Positions 41,795-50,789 are shown, counted from the first letter of the stretch. The stretch is DNA of 64,000 bases from Nocardioides sp. CFH 31398 (GCF_022436705.1 NZ_JAKUHT010000012.1:264917-328916), one strand, 5' to 3'. The notes: generated from the letters alone by a model not told the origin. Numbers and translations are program-made.

Positions 41795-43128
41795 GAGGCC
41801 TCCTGGCTCGAGGTCGGAGGGGTGCGCAGGTGGTCGGGCACGCCGAAGCTCTGGACGGCGACCCGCTTCTCGACGGCGTACACCTCGCGGCCGGTCATCG
41901 TGTTGAGGAGCACGGAGCTGCGGTGGGCGCCCATGCCGAGGTCGGGTGCGACGAAGCCGTGGGTGTGCTCCTCGGCGTTCTGGACGAAGACCTCGCGCTG
42001 CGCGTGGTCGACGGCGTACGTCGGGCCGGCGAGGAACCGCCCCTGCTCGTCGAGGCGCAGCCGGTCGCGGACACCGTCGAGGAAGGCGGGCGCGGGCCCT
42101 GCGGCGTACCCGGTGGCGAGGACGAGCCCCTGCGTGCGCAGGCCGAACGACTCGCCGGTCTCGGTGTGGTGCAGCCCGAGGTCGTACGCCGTGCCGTCCC
42201 ACGCCGCGTCGGCGAGTGCCGTCGCGGCGACCATCGTGGAGCGCGGACCCTGCCCGGTGGCCCGCAGCCGGTAGTGCAGCGCGGCGATGGCGTCGATCGT
42301 GTGGGTGCTGATGCCCTTGTAGAGCATCGGCTGCTCGGCGAGCAGCCGTTCGCGGGTGGCGGCGTCGAGGCCCTGGAAGTACGCCGTGTACTCCGGTGAG
42401 GTCATCTCGAGCGTGAGCCGGGAGTCGTCCATCGCCCAGAACCGCGGGCTGCGGGTGAGCCAGGTGAGCTCCGGCCCGCCGGCTCCGGGCTCGGACGCCG
42501 CGGTCAGCAGGTCGAGGTAGACCTCGGCGGCGGACTGCCCGCTGCCGACCACGGTCACCGAGTCGAGCGCCAGCAGCTCCTCGCGGCGCGCGAGGTACTG
42601 CGCCGAGTGCAGCGCGGGCCCGCCGGCGGCGGTGACGCACCGGGGCATCCGCGGCGTCGTCCCGACGCCGAGCACGAGGCGGCGGCCGCGGAACACCTCC
42701 CCGGTGGCGGTCGTGACGACGTAGACGCCGTCGGCGTGGTCGACGGCGACGACCTCCTGCCCCAGGTGCACGGAGTCGAGCCCGTCCGCGGCCCACCGGA
42801 GGTAGTCGCTGTACTCGCGGCGCAGCGGGTGGAAGTCCTCGCGGATGTAGAACGGGTAGAGCCCGCCGGTCTGCTTCAGCCAGTTCAGGTACGACCACCG
42901 GTTCGTCGGGTCGGCCATCGAGACCAGGTCGCCCAGGAACGGGACCTGCAGCGTCGAGTCGGGCAGCAGCATCCCGGGGTGCCAGGTCACCTCGTCGCGG
43001 GCCTCGAGGACGACGCCGTCGAGGTCGTCGACGGGGTCGGCGAGCGCCGCGAGGCCGAGGTTGAAGGGCCCGGCGCCGACGGCGACGAAGTCGTGCACGG
43101 CGGCGTGCGAGGTCGCGGGGGCGCTCAT
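41791..43128 (-). CDS. desB: L-lysine/cadaverine N-hydroxylase DesB-like
   Basis: An FAD- and NADPH-dependent N-monooxygenase of 445 residues that hydroxylates cadaverine (or lysine). The FAD motif is FVAVGAGPFNLGLAALADP (residues about 17-35), STLQVPFLGDLVSMADPTNRWSYLNWL is the amine-pocket region, VTVVGSGQSAAEVYLDLL is the NADPH Rossmann motif (about 196-213), and LVLATGYAAGPAPAF is the ATGY signature. Second gene of desABCD, overlapping desA and desC by 4 nt. Confidence 0.94.
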   Translation of the reverse strand: MSAPATSHAAVHDFVAVGAGPFNLGLAALADPVDDLDGVVLEARDEVTWHPGMLLPDSTLQVPFLGDLVSMADPTNRWSYLNWLKQTGGLYPFYIREDFHPLRREYSDYLRWAADGLDSVHLGQEVVAVDHADGVYVVTTATGEVFRGRRLVLGVGTTPRMPRCVTAAGGPALHSAQYLARREELLALDSVTVVGSGQSAAEVYLDLLTAASEPGAGGPELTWLTRSPRFWAMDDSRLTLEMTSPEYTAYFQGLDAATRERLLAEQPMLYKGISTHTIDAIAALHYRLRATGQGPRSTMVAATALADAAWDGTAYDLGLHHTETGESFGLRTQGLVLATGYAAGPAPAFLDGVRDRLRLDEQGRFLAGPTYAVDHAQREVFVQNAEEHTHGFVAPDLGMGAHRSSVLLNTMTGREVYAVEKRVAVQSFGVPDHLRTPPTSSQEAS

Positions 43129-44579
43129 GCCGACCACCGGCTCCCGGTGGCCAGGAGCTCGCGGCCGACGGCGCCGACGAGGTCGAGGACGCCGGTGACG
43201 TCGGCGTCGGTGGCGGCCGGGTTCAGCAGGGTGAGCTTGAGGAAGTCGCGGCCGTCGACCTTCGTGGCGGCGACGAGGGCCTGGCCCCGGTCGTAGAGGG
43301 TCTGGCGGATCCGCGGCACGAGCTCGTCGGCGTCGTCCTCGGTCAGGGACGGGGGCCGGAACCGGAACACCAGGGTCGACAGGTGCGGCGCGAGGGCCGG
43401 TTCGAGGTCCGGGTGCGCGAGGACGTGGCGGTGGCTGCGGGTGGCGAGGTCGACGACGGCCTCGAGGTGCGAGCCGATGAGGTCGGGGCCGAGCGTCCGC
43501 AGCGTCAGCCACAGCTTCAGCGCGTCGAAGCGCCGGGTCGTCTGCAGGCTCTTGTCGACCTGGTGGGGCCGGTCGTCGTCCGCGGGGTTGAGGTAGTCGG
43601 CGTGCCACGCCGTGTGCGTGAGCCGCGCCTTCTCCCGCACCAGCAGCGCGCTGGACGAGACGGGCTGGAACCAGGTCTTGTGGTAGTCGACGGTCACCGA
43701 GTCGGCCCGCTCGATGCCGTCGAGGCGGTGCCGCAGGGCGGGGGAGACGAGCAGGCCCCCGCCGTACGCCGCGTCGACGTGCATCCAGGTGCCGTGCGCC
43801 GCGCAGGCGTCGGCGACCGCGGGCAGCGGGTCGATGGCGCCGAAGTCGGTCGTGCCGGCGGTGGCGACGACCGCCATCGGCACCAGCCCGACATCGCCGA
43901 GCCCGGCCAGCATCCGCTCGAGGGCGACGGGGTCGAGGCGTCGGTCGGCGTCGATCGGCACGGCGAGCACGGCGTCCGCGCCGAGCCCGAGGAGCCGGGC
44001 GGCCTTCTGGACGCTGAAGTGGCCGTCCGCGCTCGCCAGCACCCGCAGCCGGTGCAGGTGACCGGCGGCCGGGCCCGCCAGGGCCGCGTCGCGCGCCAGG
44101 TGGAGCGCCTGCAGGTTCGAGGCCGAGCCGCCGGAGGTGAACACGCCGTCCGCCCCGGGCCCGAACCCGATGCGGGCGCACGTCCAGTCCACGAGGTGGC
44201 GCTCGACGAAGGTGCCGCCGACGGACTGGTCGAAGGTGTCCATCGACGAGTTCACCGCGGACACGAACACCTCCGCGGCCAGCGCCGGGACGACGACCGG
44301 CGGGTTCAGGTGCGCGGCGTACGACGGCTCGTGGAACCAGACCGCGTCGTCCAGGTAGACGCGGCTCATCTCGGCCAGGGCGGCGCCGAGGTCGCCGACC
44401 GGGCGGTCGAGGTCGACGTCCGTGACGAGCTTGGCCGCCTGCTCGGGCGACGTGCCCGTCGCCGGCCCGTCGACGTGGCGGACCGTCGTCGCCAGGTGGT
44501 CGACGCTGGCCCGCATCGCCGCGACGTAGTCGTCGAGCGAGTCGGGGCCGAACAGGTGGTGGGAGGGGGAGAGCGACAC
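43125..44579 (-). CDS. desA: PLP-dependent lysine decarboxylase DesA-like (group II)
   Basis: The first step of desferrioxamine synthesis, lysine to cadaverine. A 484-residue group II (aromatic-amino-acid-type) decarboxylase. YAAHLNPPVVVPALAAEVFVSAVNSSMDTFDQSVGGT, GVFTSGGSASNLQALHLAR, TAGTTDFGAIDPLPAVADAC, HVDAAYGGGLLVSP, and the PLP lysine K301 in DYHKTWFQPVSSSALLV are present. First gene of the operon; the GTG at 44579 lies 25 bp downstream of an iron box. No siderophore-export or uptake gene is directly attached. Confidence 0.93.
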   Translation of the reverse strand: MSLSPSHHLFGPDSLDDYVAAMRASVDHLATTVRHVDGPATGTSPEQAAKLVTDVDLDRPVGDLGAALAEMSRVYLDDAVWFHEPSYAAHLNPPVVVPALAAEVFVSAVNSSMDTFDQSVGGTFVERHLVDWTCARIGFGPGADGVFTSGGSASNLQALHLARDAALAGPAAGHLHRLRVLASADGHFSVQKAARLLGLGADAVLAVPIDADRRLDPVALERMLAGLGDVGLVPMAVVATAGTTDFGAIDPLPAVADACAAHGTWMHVDAAYGGGLLVSPALRHRLDGIERADSVTVDYHKTWFQPVSSSALLVREKARLTHTAWHADYLNPADDDRPHQVDKSLQTTRRFDALKLWLTLRTLGPDLIGSHLEAVVDLATRSHRHVLAHPDLEPALAPHLSTLVFRFRPPSLTEDDADELVPRIRQTLYDRGQALVAATKVDGRDFLKLTLLNPAATDADVTGVLDLVGAVGRELLATGSRWSA

Positions 44580-44603
44580 CGAGAACGCTCCTCGCGTGGG
44601 GGA

Positions 44604-44622
44604 TTAGGTGAGGCTTACCTTA
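44604..44622 (-). promoter_or_regulatory. DtxR/IdeR-type iron box upstream of desABCD
   Basis: TTAGGTGAGGCTTACCTTA agrees with the consensus TTAGGTTAGGCTAACCTAA at all but three positions. It ends 25 bp before the desA start and should give iron repression of the whole operon. It is the second such box in this window, a little closer to consensus than that of efeU. Confidence 0.88.
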
Positions 44623-44687
44623 CCGACATCCGTTCACCGAGTGTCACGGCGTCCACGCGCGCCCGCGGGCCGCGAGGGCCGGCAGGC

Positions 44688-46013
44688 TCAGCGCAGCACC
44701 GAGTTCTTCGTCTCCGGCAGCGACAGGGTGACGAGGAACGTGATCGCGGCGCCCGCGGCGACGTAGATGAAGAACCAGTCGCTGCGGCCCGCGTCGCCGA
44801 GGTACTGGATGACCAGGGGAGCGGTGCCGCCGAAGACCGCGACGGTGAGGTTGTACCAGGCGCCGATGCCCAGCCCGCGCAGCTCGGTGGGGAACAGCTC
44901 GCTCATGATGGCCGGCGCGATCGAGGCCATCATCGCGTAGAGCCCGAGGCCGAAGCAGAAGACGACGAGCATGCTGCCGAAGCCCGCACCGGGGCTCACC
45001 AGCGTGGAGACCGGCACGATCAGGACCGCCATCGCGCCCGACCACACGAGCATCTGGGGCTTGCGACCGAACCGGTCGGCCGCCCAGCCGAAGGGGTACT
45101 GCAGCACCACGAACAACGCCGTCCCGGCGGACAGCGCCCAGAAGACGACGCTGTCGTCGATGCCGTTCGCGTTCACGGCGTACGGCGTCATCGCGGAGAA
45201 GAACACGTAGTACGACAGCGTGTTGAGCAGCGTGAAGCCGATGAGCTGGCCGACCGCCTTCGGGTGCTCCCGGACGGTGGTGAGCAGGGGGTTCTTCAGC
45301 GCGCGCGCCTTCTCGGCGTTCTCCTCGTACTGCTCGGTCTCCGCCATGTCGCGGCGCAGCCAGATGCCGACTACGCCGAGGAGCGCGCCGATGAGGAACG
45401 GGATGCGCCAGCCCCAGCTCGACAGCTGTTCGTCGGTCAGGCTCACGGCGAGCAGGGCGCCGAGCAGGGAGGCGATCAGGACCGCCGTGCCGGTGGAGAT
45501 GTAGAAGAACGAGGAGTAGCGACCGCGACGCGCCGGCGGGGCGATCTCGGCGAGGTACGCCGAGGCGTTGGAGACCTCGCCGCCGAGCGACATGCCCTGG
45601 GCGATGCGCGCCAGCAGCAGGAGGATCGGGGCGAGCCAGCCGACCGTCTCGTACGTCGGGAGGATCGCGATGACGAGCGAGCCGCCCGCCATGAGGGTGA
45701 TCGTGAGCAGCATGGCCTGCTTGCGGCCCCGGAGGTCGGCGTACCGGCCGAGCAGGACGCCGCCGAGCGGGCGGAAGAAGAACGCCAGCGCGTACGTCGC
45801 GAAGGTGCCGATGAAGGCCAGCGACTCGTTCTCGGCCGAGAAGATCTGGGTGGCGAAGTAGATGGAGAACGTCGCGTAGACGGTCCAGTCGAACCACTCG
45901 ACCGCGTTCCCGACGCTGGCAGCGATGAGCGTGCGGATCGGCAGCTTGTGCGGTTCCTCCGCGGTCGTGCCCCCCGTCGGTCCGGGGGACGTGTCGTGCC
46001 TGCGCTCGCTCAT
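44688..46013 (-). CDS. MHS-family MFS transporter (metabolite:H+ symporter)
   Basis: A 441-residue, 12-span permease of the metabolite:H+ symporter family (alpha-ketoglutarate/dicarboxylate/proline-betaine type). GNAVEWFDWTVYATFSIYFATQIF (TM1 signature, residues about 39-62), FRPLGGVLLGRYADLRGRKQAMLL (the G-x-x-x-D-R-x-G-R-K loop), RIAQGMSLGGEVSNASAYLAE and PFGWAADRFGRKPQML are standard. The substrate is not determined. It lies just upstream of desA on the same strand but has its own start, and no iron box is in front of it, so a siderophore role is not supported. Confidence 0.9.
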   Translation of the reverse strand: MSERRHDTSPGPTGGTTAEEPHKLPIRTLIAASVGNAVEWFDWTVYATFSIYFATQIFSAENESLAFIGTFATYALAFFFRPLGGVLLGRYADLRGRKQAMLLTITLMAGGSLVIAILPTYETVGWLAPILLLLARIAQGMSLGGEVSNASAYLAEIAPPARRGRYSSFFYISTGTAVLIASLLGALLAVSLTDEQLSSWGWRIPFLIGALLGVVGIWLRRDMAETEQYEENAEKARALKNPLLTTVREHPKAVGQLIGFTLLNTLSYYVFFSAMTPYAVNANGIDDSVVFWALSAGTALFVVLQYPFGWAADRFGRKPQMLVWSGAMAVLIVPVSTLVSPGAGFGSMLVVFCFGLGLYAMMASIAPAIMSELFPTELRGLGIGAWYNLTVAVFGGTAPLVIQYLGDAGRSDWFFIYVAAGAAITFLVTLSLPETKNSVLR

Positions 46014-46096
46014 GGGTGCTCCTCCGAGGGGGATCCGGGCCTTCGCTGGTCTACCGGTCCCGCGACCCCCCTGTCGAGGGCCGTGTCGGCGAGGGG

Positions 46097-46609
46097 TCAG
46101 TGCGAGGCGGCCACGGCGGCCTCCGACCCGGTCCGCTCGCGCGGGCCCGGCCGGGTGTCGGCCACCTGCGCCGCCAGGAGGAGGGAGAACGCGGCGACGG
46201 CCAGGACGATGCGCACGGTGTGGAGCCTGCGCCAGGCGTCGAGGGTGCTCGACCAGTCGGCGGGCAGTCGGTCCGGGTTCCAGCCGTCCGCCGCCCGGTT
46301 GAACGGCTCGAGCTGCGTCACCGTCAGCACGATCGTGGCCACGAGGAGGACCGCGGCGAGGGCGGTGGGTCCGAGGACGAGTGCCCCGCTGGACCGGGAC
46401 AGCGCCGCCGTCAGGACGAGCGCGGCGAGCCCGGCTAGGAGCAGCACGGGCATCGTGGCGCCGTAGTCGTGGTTCTGGGCCTGCCAGAGGCGGACGTAGG
46501 CGCTGCCCGGGAGGCGGTAGACGCTCGGAGCGAGCGCTGAGAAGACGACGCCGCCGGCGTACACGCCGACCAGCAGCAGCGCCAGAGCGCGGACGGCTGC
46601 GAGGACCAT
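46097..46609 (-). CDS. DUF1772-family membrane protein
   Basis: A 170-residue protein with four spans of the DUF1772 (anthrone oxygenase-like) family. ALALLLVGVYAGGVVFSALAPSVYRLPGSAYVRLWQAQNHDYGATMPVLLL, VTQLEPFNRAADGWNPDRLPADWSSTLDAWRRLHTVRIVLA: the N-x-x-W-D-P and W-x-x-x-H motifs are typical. Activity in bacteria is unknown. It is divergent from a TetR-family gene that probably controls it, an arrangement often seen for this family. Confidence 0.85.
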   Translation of the reverse strand: MVLAAVRALALLLVGVYAGGVVFSALAPSVYRLPGSAYVRLWQAQNHDYGATMPVLLLAGLAALVLTAALSRSSGALVLGPTALAAVLLVATIVLTVTQLEPFNRAADGWNPDRLPADWSSTLDAWRRLHTVRIVLAVAAFSLLLAAQVADTRPGPRERTGSEAAVAASH

Positions 46610-46711
46610 CGGGCCTCCCTCGTGGCGCCACGGTGGACGCCGTGCCGAGCATCCTTTTGGATAGAGGGCGTTCCAGTCAATACCTCGGGCGGGTCTGGAA
46701 CAGTGCGGGTG

Positions 46712-47359
46712 GTGACGAAGCGGAGCTACGACAGTCCCGCGCGCCGCGAGGCCGCGGAGGCGACCCGTCGCCGGGTCGTGGACGCCGCCCGTGAGGTGAT
46801 GCTCGAGCGCGGCTACGCGAGGGCGTCCGTGAGCGCCATCGCCGCCCGCGCCGGCGTGGCCGTCCAGACCGTCTACGCCGCCGCGCCGGGAGGCAAGGCC
46901 GGTCTGGGGCGGCTGGTGTACGACGTCACGCTCGCCGGCGACCACGAGCCGGTCCCGCAGGCCGAGCGGCCCGCCGTCCTCGCGATCGTCGACGAGCCGG
47001 ACCCCGTGCGAAAGCTGGAACTCTTCGCGGCGATGGCGCGGGAGGTCAACGTCCGGATCGCACCCGTCCACGCCCTGCTCCGCGCCGCCGCGGTCTCGCA
47101 CGACGACGCCCAGGAGCTGCTGGACCGTGCCGAGCAGCAGCGCCGGACCGGGAGTCGCGGCCCGGCCGCGCACCTCGCCGAGCTCGGGCTCCTGCGGCCC
47201 GGGCTGACGGTGGAGAGGGCGGCTGACGGGTTCTACGTCCTGACCTCGGCGACGGTCTTCGCCGACCTGGTCGAGCGGTGCGGCTGGAGCGGGGACGAGT
47301 ACGAGCGCTGGCTCGCGGACACGCTGGTGGCCACGATGCTGGCGCCGGACGTCGCCTAG
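46712..47359 (+). CDS. TetR-family transcriptional regulator
   Basis: A 215-residue repressor. The HTH is AEATRRRVVDAAREVMLERGYARASVSAIAARAGVAVQTVYAAAPGGKAGLGRLVYD (residues about 13-69); the C-terminal ligand domain is not classifiable. The divergent DUF1772 gene, 102 bp away, is the obvious target. Starts at GTG 46712 or 46703 are both possible; the first is nearer the conserved KRSYDSPARREAAEATR. Its stop shares a CTAG with the stop of the converging gene. Confidence 0.88.
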   Translation: MTKRSYDSPARREAAEATRRRVVDAAREVMLERGYARASVSAIAARAGVAVQTVYAAAPGGKAGLGRLVYDVTLAGDHEPVPQAERPAVLAIVDEPDPVRKLELFAAMAREVNVRIAPVHALLRAAAVSHDDAQELLDRAEQQRRTGSRGPAAHLAELGLLRPGLTVERAADGFYVLTSATVFADLVERCGWSGDEYERWLADTLVATMLAPDVA

Positions 47360-48246
47360 GCCAGGCCCAGCAGCAGCTCGCACGCGTCGGCGACCCGCGC
47401 GCGCAGCGGCGCGGCCCGTTCGGCGAACGTGGCCTGGGCGGCGGCGTACTCCCGCTTGCCCGCGGCCGTCTCGATGCGCACGGGCGTCGTGTCGACGCCC
47501 GGCACCCCCGTGAGGTCGTAGGGCGAGGCGCGCATGTCGAGGACCCGGACGTCCGCCGCGAGCTCGAAGCAGTCGAGCACCAAGTCGGAGTCGACGAGCG
47601 GGCTGAGGCGGTAGGCGTGCTTGTAGAGGTCCATGCCGGCGTGCAGGCAGCCGGGCTGCTCGAAGTCGGGCCGGTCGTCGGAGGCGGGCCGCAGCGTGTT
47701 CAGCGGCCGGGCGGTGTCGGTGAAGAACCGGAAGGCGTCGAAGTGCGAGCAGGCGATCCGGTGGCCCTCGACGACGCGGTCGGTGCCCGCGGCGCCGAGG
47801 CGCAGCGGCAGGGCGTGGCGGACGTCGCCGTCCGCCTGCCCGTGCACCATCGCCCACTCGTGCAGCCCGAAGCAGCGGGTGTGCGCGGGACGGCGCTGGG
47901 TCGCCCGCAGCAGCCGGTGCAGCGTCTCGACGAGCAGGCGGCGCTCGGCGAGGAAGTCCGCCGACACGGCGACCCGGCCGCTCGCGGCGTCGGTGGTGTA
48001 GCCGCGCCACCCCGCGTGTGGCACCCCGGGCGGCAGCGCGACGCCGTAGCCGGGGTGCCAGCGGCGCAGCCGCCCCGGCCGCTCGGCGTAGTAGGTGAAC
48101 AGGAAGTCGTGGACGGGGTGCTTCTCCCCACGCGCCCGGCGCTCGGCGTACGGCCCGACCAGCCGCTCCCACCGCGCCTCGTGCATCGCGGTCCGCTCGG
48201 CGACCTCGGCCTCGTCGAGGACGACGAGCGGGGGAGCGGCGAGCAC
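47356..48246 (-). CDS. Conserved actinobacterial protein, often labelled 3-methyladenine DNA glycosylase
   Basis: A 296-residue cytosolic protein conserved in actinobacteria. RGEKHPVHDFLFTYYAERPGRLRRWHPGYGVALPPG (residues about 39-74), RCFGLHEWAMVHG, LPLRLGAAGTDRVVEGHRIACSHFDAFRFFTDTARPLNTLRP and QPGCLHAGMDLYKHAYRLSPLVDSDLVLDCFELAADVRVLDMRASPYDL are its hallmark blocks. Databases commonly name it 3-methyladenine DNA glycosylase, but it lacks the HhH-GPD and AAG motifs, so I treat the name as unproven. The GTG at 48246 is preceded by a minus-strand TAGGCT six bases upstream. Confidence 0.75.
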   Translation of the reverse strand: MLAAPPLVVLDEAEVAERTAMHEARWERLVGPYAERRARGEKHPVHDFLFTYYAERPGRLRRWHPGYGVALPPGVPHAGWRGYTTDAASGRVAVSADFLAERRLLVETLHRLLRATQRRPAHTRCFGLHEWAMVHGQADGDVRHALPLRLGAAGTDRVVEGHRIACSHFDAFRFFTDTARPLNTLRPASDDRPDFEQPGCLHAGMDLYKHAYRLSPLVDSDLVLDCFELAADVRVLDMRASPYDLTGVPGVDTTPVRIETAAGKREYAAAQATFAERAAPLRARVADACELLLGLA

Positions 48247-48282
48247 CCCAGGAGCCTACGAGGCCGCCGACCGGCGGTCATC

Positions 48283-48321
48283 GGAGTGGATCACTGTCCG
48301 TGAGAGACAGTGATCCCCTCC
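48283..48321. promoter_or_regulatory. Long inverted repeat in a divergent promoter region
   Basis: GGATCACTGTC (48288-48298) and GACAGTGATCC (48306-48316) are perfect inverted copies around a 7-nt loop. The pairing continues, after one mismatch, with GGAG/CTCC (48283-48286/48318-48321), giving a 16-bp dyad. It lies between the starts of two divergent genes (48246 and 48435), which argues for an operator rather than a terminator. Confidence 0.6.
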
Positions 48322-48434
48322 GTTGTCGACGTGTGGTCGTCCCGGCACGGCCGGCGCCCGCCCGCCACCGTGCTCGCGGCCGGTCGACGTGCCGCGCCGC
48401 GGCGGCGACCCGTCGGCCTCGGTAGGGTCGTGGG

Positions 48435-49247
48435 GTGCGTATCGCGAGGTTCACGACGGGCGAGGAGCCGGCGTACGGCGTCGTCACCGGAGAGGTCGAC
48501 GACTTCGGTCAGCCGGCCGACGGCACGGTGGTGGTGCCCCTGTCGGGGGATCCCTTCTACGTCGGCATCAAGCCGACGGGCGAGGAGATCCCCTTCGAGC
48601 GAGTGAGGCTGCTCGCGCCCGTGATCCCGCGCAGCAAGGTCGTCGGCATCGGCCGCAACTACGCCGCCCACGCCGCCGAGATGGGCAACGACCTGCCCAC
48701 GGAGCCGCTGATGTTCATCAAGCCGAACACCAGCGTCATCGGCCCGGGCGACCCGATCTTCTACCCGCGCCAGACGGGCAACCTGCACTTCGAGGGCGAG
48801 GTCGCCGTCGTCATCGGCCGCATCTGCCGCGACGTGCCGGCCGACCAGGCGACCGACGTGATCTTCGGCTACACCCTCGGCAACGACGTCACCGCCCGCG
48901 ACCTGCAGCGCAAGGACGTCCAGTTCACCCGTGGCAAGGGGTTCGACTCCTTCTGCCCGCTCGGGCCGTGGATCGAGACCGACCTCGACCCGAACGACTT
49001 CGCCGAGGGGCGGTCGATCCAGACCCACCTCAACGGCGACCTCAAGCAGGACGGCAACACCAAGGACCTCATCTTCGACATCCCGACCCTCGTCGAGCAC
49101 GTCACCTCCGTGATGACGCTGCTGCCCGGCGACGTCATCCTCACCGGCACCCCCGACGGCGTCGGCCCGATGGAGGTCGGCGACGAGGTCGAGGTGTCCG
49201 TCCAGGGCCTCGGCGCCCTGACCAACCCGGTCGCCGTCCGCGACTGA
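48435..49247 (+). CDS. Fumarylacetoacetate hydrolase-family protein
   Basis: A 270-residue FAH-superfamily hydrolase/decarboxylase acting on acylpyruvates, oxaloacetate or related C-C bonds. [16 protein letters not shown] (residues about 70-85), [30 protein letters not shown] (E-x-E metal ligands), [36 protein letters not shown] and [18 protein letters not shown] are intact, so it should be active. The true substrate is unknown. The GTG at 48435 follows TAGGGT (48423-48428) by six bases. gltX begins 41 bp downstream, a neighbour pairing common in actinobacteria. Confidence 0.93.
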   Translation: MRIARFTTGEEPAYGVVTGEVDDFGQPADGTVVVPLSGDPFYVGIKPTGEEIPFERVRLLAPVIPRSKVVGIGRNYAAHAAEMGNDLPTEPLMFIKPNTSVIGPGDPIFYPRQTGNLHFEGEVAVVIGRICRDVPADQATDVIFGYTLGNDVTARDLQRKDVQFTRGKGFDSFCPLGPWIETDLDPNDFAEGRSIQTHLNGDLKQDGNTKDLIFDIPTLVEHVTSVMTLLPGDVILTGTPDGVGPMEVGDEVEVSVQGLGALTNPVAVRD

Positions 49248-49288
49248 CCCGAACCGCCCACCGAGCAGCACCAGGAGCAGGTCCCCGC

Positions 49289-50758
49289 ATGAGTGACGTC
49301 CGCGTCCGCTTCCCCCCGAGCCCCACCGGCTTCATCCACGTCGGCAACATCCGCAGCGCACTGTTCAACTGGGCGTTCGCGCGGCACCACGGCGGCACCT
49401 TCGTGCTGCGCGTCGAGGACACCGACCTCGCCCGCAACACCGACGAGGGCTACGACTCCATCCTCGACTCGCTGCGCTGGATGGGCCTCGACTGGGACGA
49501 GGGTCCCGAGGTCGGCGGCCCTTACGGCCCCTACCGCCAGTCCGAGCGGTTCGACGTCTACGCGGACGTCGCCAGCCGCCTGCGCGAGGCGGGCGAGGCC
49601 TACGACTGCTTCTGCACCACCGAGGAGGTCGACGCCCGCCGCAAGGCCTCCGGCTCCAAGGTCCAGGGGTACGACGGCCACTGCCGCGAGCTGAGCGCCG
49701 AGCAGCGCGCAGCGTTCGAGGCCGAGGGACGCACGCCCGTGCTGCGCCTGCGCATGCCCGACGAGCCGATCGACTTCGACGACCTGGTCCGCGGCACGGT
49801 CACGTTCCAGGCCAAGGACGTCCCCGACTTCGCGCTCCTGCGCGCCAACGGCGCCCCGCTCTACACGCTCGTCAACCCGGTCGACGACGCGATGATGAAG
49901 ATCACCCACGTGCTGCGCGGTGAGGACCTGCTGTCGTCCACACCCCGCCAGATCGCCCTCTACCGGGCGCTGGAGCGCATCGGCGTCGGGCAGGGCGTGC
50001 CCGAGTTCGGTCACCTGCCGATCGTCATGGGCGAGGGCAACAAGCGACTCTCCAAGCGCGACGCCGGCTCCGGCCTCGCGGAGTGGGTGGACGCCGGCTA
50101 CCTCCCCGAGGGCCTCATCAACTACCTCGCCCTCCTGGGGTGGGGCATCGCGGAGGACCGCGACGTCTTCACCCTCGAGGAGATGGTCGAGGCCTTCGAC
50201 ATCCGCCGGGTGAACCCCAACCCCGCTCGCTTCGACCGCAAGAAGCTGGCCGCGATCAACGCCGCCCACATGCGACGGCTGTCCGTCGACGAGATCACCT
50301 CCCGCGCGCTGCCGTTCCTCCAGCGCGCCGGCGTGGTCGGCGACCCGATGAGCCCGGGCGACGCCCAGCTGCTCGAGCAGGCCATGCCGCTCGTCGCCGA
50401 GCGGATCAACACGCTCGGCGAGGCGCCGGACCTGCTGGCCTTCCTGTTCGTCGACGAGGCCGACTTCACGCTCGACCCCGTCGACGCCGAGAGGCTCCTG
50501 GACGCTGACGGGCTCCGCGTCGTCGACGCGGCGTACACGGCGCTCGAGGCGGTCGAGACCTGGTCGACCGACGCCATCCAGGAGGCGCTCCAGGCGGCGC
50601 TCGTCAACGGCCTCGGGCTGAAGCCCCGCGTGGCGTTCGGCCCCGTGCGCGTCGCGGTGACGGGCAAGCGGGTCAGCCCGCCGCTGTTCGAGTCGCTCGA
50701 GCTGCTCGGACGCGCGCGCGGTCTCGCGCGACTGGACGCCGCGCGCACACGCGCCTGA
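49289..50758 (+). CDS. gltX: Glutamyl-tRNA synthetase
   Basis: A class I synthetase of 489 residues. The HIGH-like motif is in [19 protein letters not shown] (residues about 10-28), [20 protein letters not shown] follows, and the KMSKS-like motif is [10 protein letters not shown] (about 250-259). The C-terminal anticodon-binding domain is complete. Actinobacteria generally lack GlnRS, so this enzyme is expected to be non-discriminating and to load Glu on both tRNA-Glu and tRNA-Gln, the latter being amidated by GatCAB. Both tRNA genes lie 1.2-1.3 kb downstream. Confidence 0.97.
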   Translation: MSDVRVRFPPSPTGFIHVGNIRSALFNWAFARHHGGTFVLRVEDTDLARNTDEGYDSILDSLRWMGLDWDEGPEVGGPYGPYRQSERFDVYADVASRLREAGEAYDCFCTTEEVDARRKASGSKVQGYDGHCRELSAEQRAAFEAEGRTPVLRLRMPDEPIDFDDLVRGTVTFQAKDVPDFALLRANGAPLYTLVNPVDDAMMKITHVLRGEDLLSSTPRQIALYRALERIGVGQGVPEFGHLPIVMGEGNKRLSKRDAGSGLAEWVDAGYLPEGLINYLALLGWGIAEDRDVFTLEEMVEAFDIRRVNPNPARFDRKKLAAINAAHMRRLSVDEITSRALPFLQRAGVVGDPMSPGDAQLLEQAMPLVAERINTLGEAPDLLAFLFVDEADFTLDPVDAERLLDADGLRVVDAAYTALEAVETWSTDAIQEALQAALVNGLGLKPRVAFGPVRVAVTGKRVSPPLFESLELLGRARGLARLDAARTRA

Positions 50759-50763
50759 CAGAC

Positions 50764-50788
50764 TCGTCCCCACCGAACGAGGGGACGA
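50764..50788 (+). promoter_or_regulatory. Hairpin covering the ribosome site of the CPBP protease gene
   Basis: TCGTCCCC (50764-50771) and GGGGACGA (50781-50788) form an 8-bp stem with a 9-nt loop, 6 nt after the gltX stop and ending one base before the next ATG. The only Shine-Dalgarno-like bases (GAGGGGA) are in its 3' arm. It could end gltX transcription or hold back translation of the next gene. Confidence 0.5.
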
Positions 50789-50789
50789 C

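Noticed and set aside
44688..46013. MHS transporter as the desferrioxamine exporter
   Set aside because: It belongs to the dicarboxylate/betaine symporter group, has no iron box, and ends before the desA promoter, so its linkage may be incidental.
43383..46466. Very long open frame (over 1000 codons) on the plus strand
   Set aside because: It is antisense to desA and the MHS transporter, in a frame kept open only by high GC. Its Arg/Gly/Val-rich translation has no domain.
46610..46711. Operator for the TetR/DUF1772 pair (TGGA...TCCA near 46660-46680)
   Set aside because: The dyad is short and its centre is asymmetric. I could not define arms that stand out from chance.
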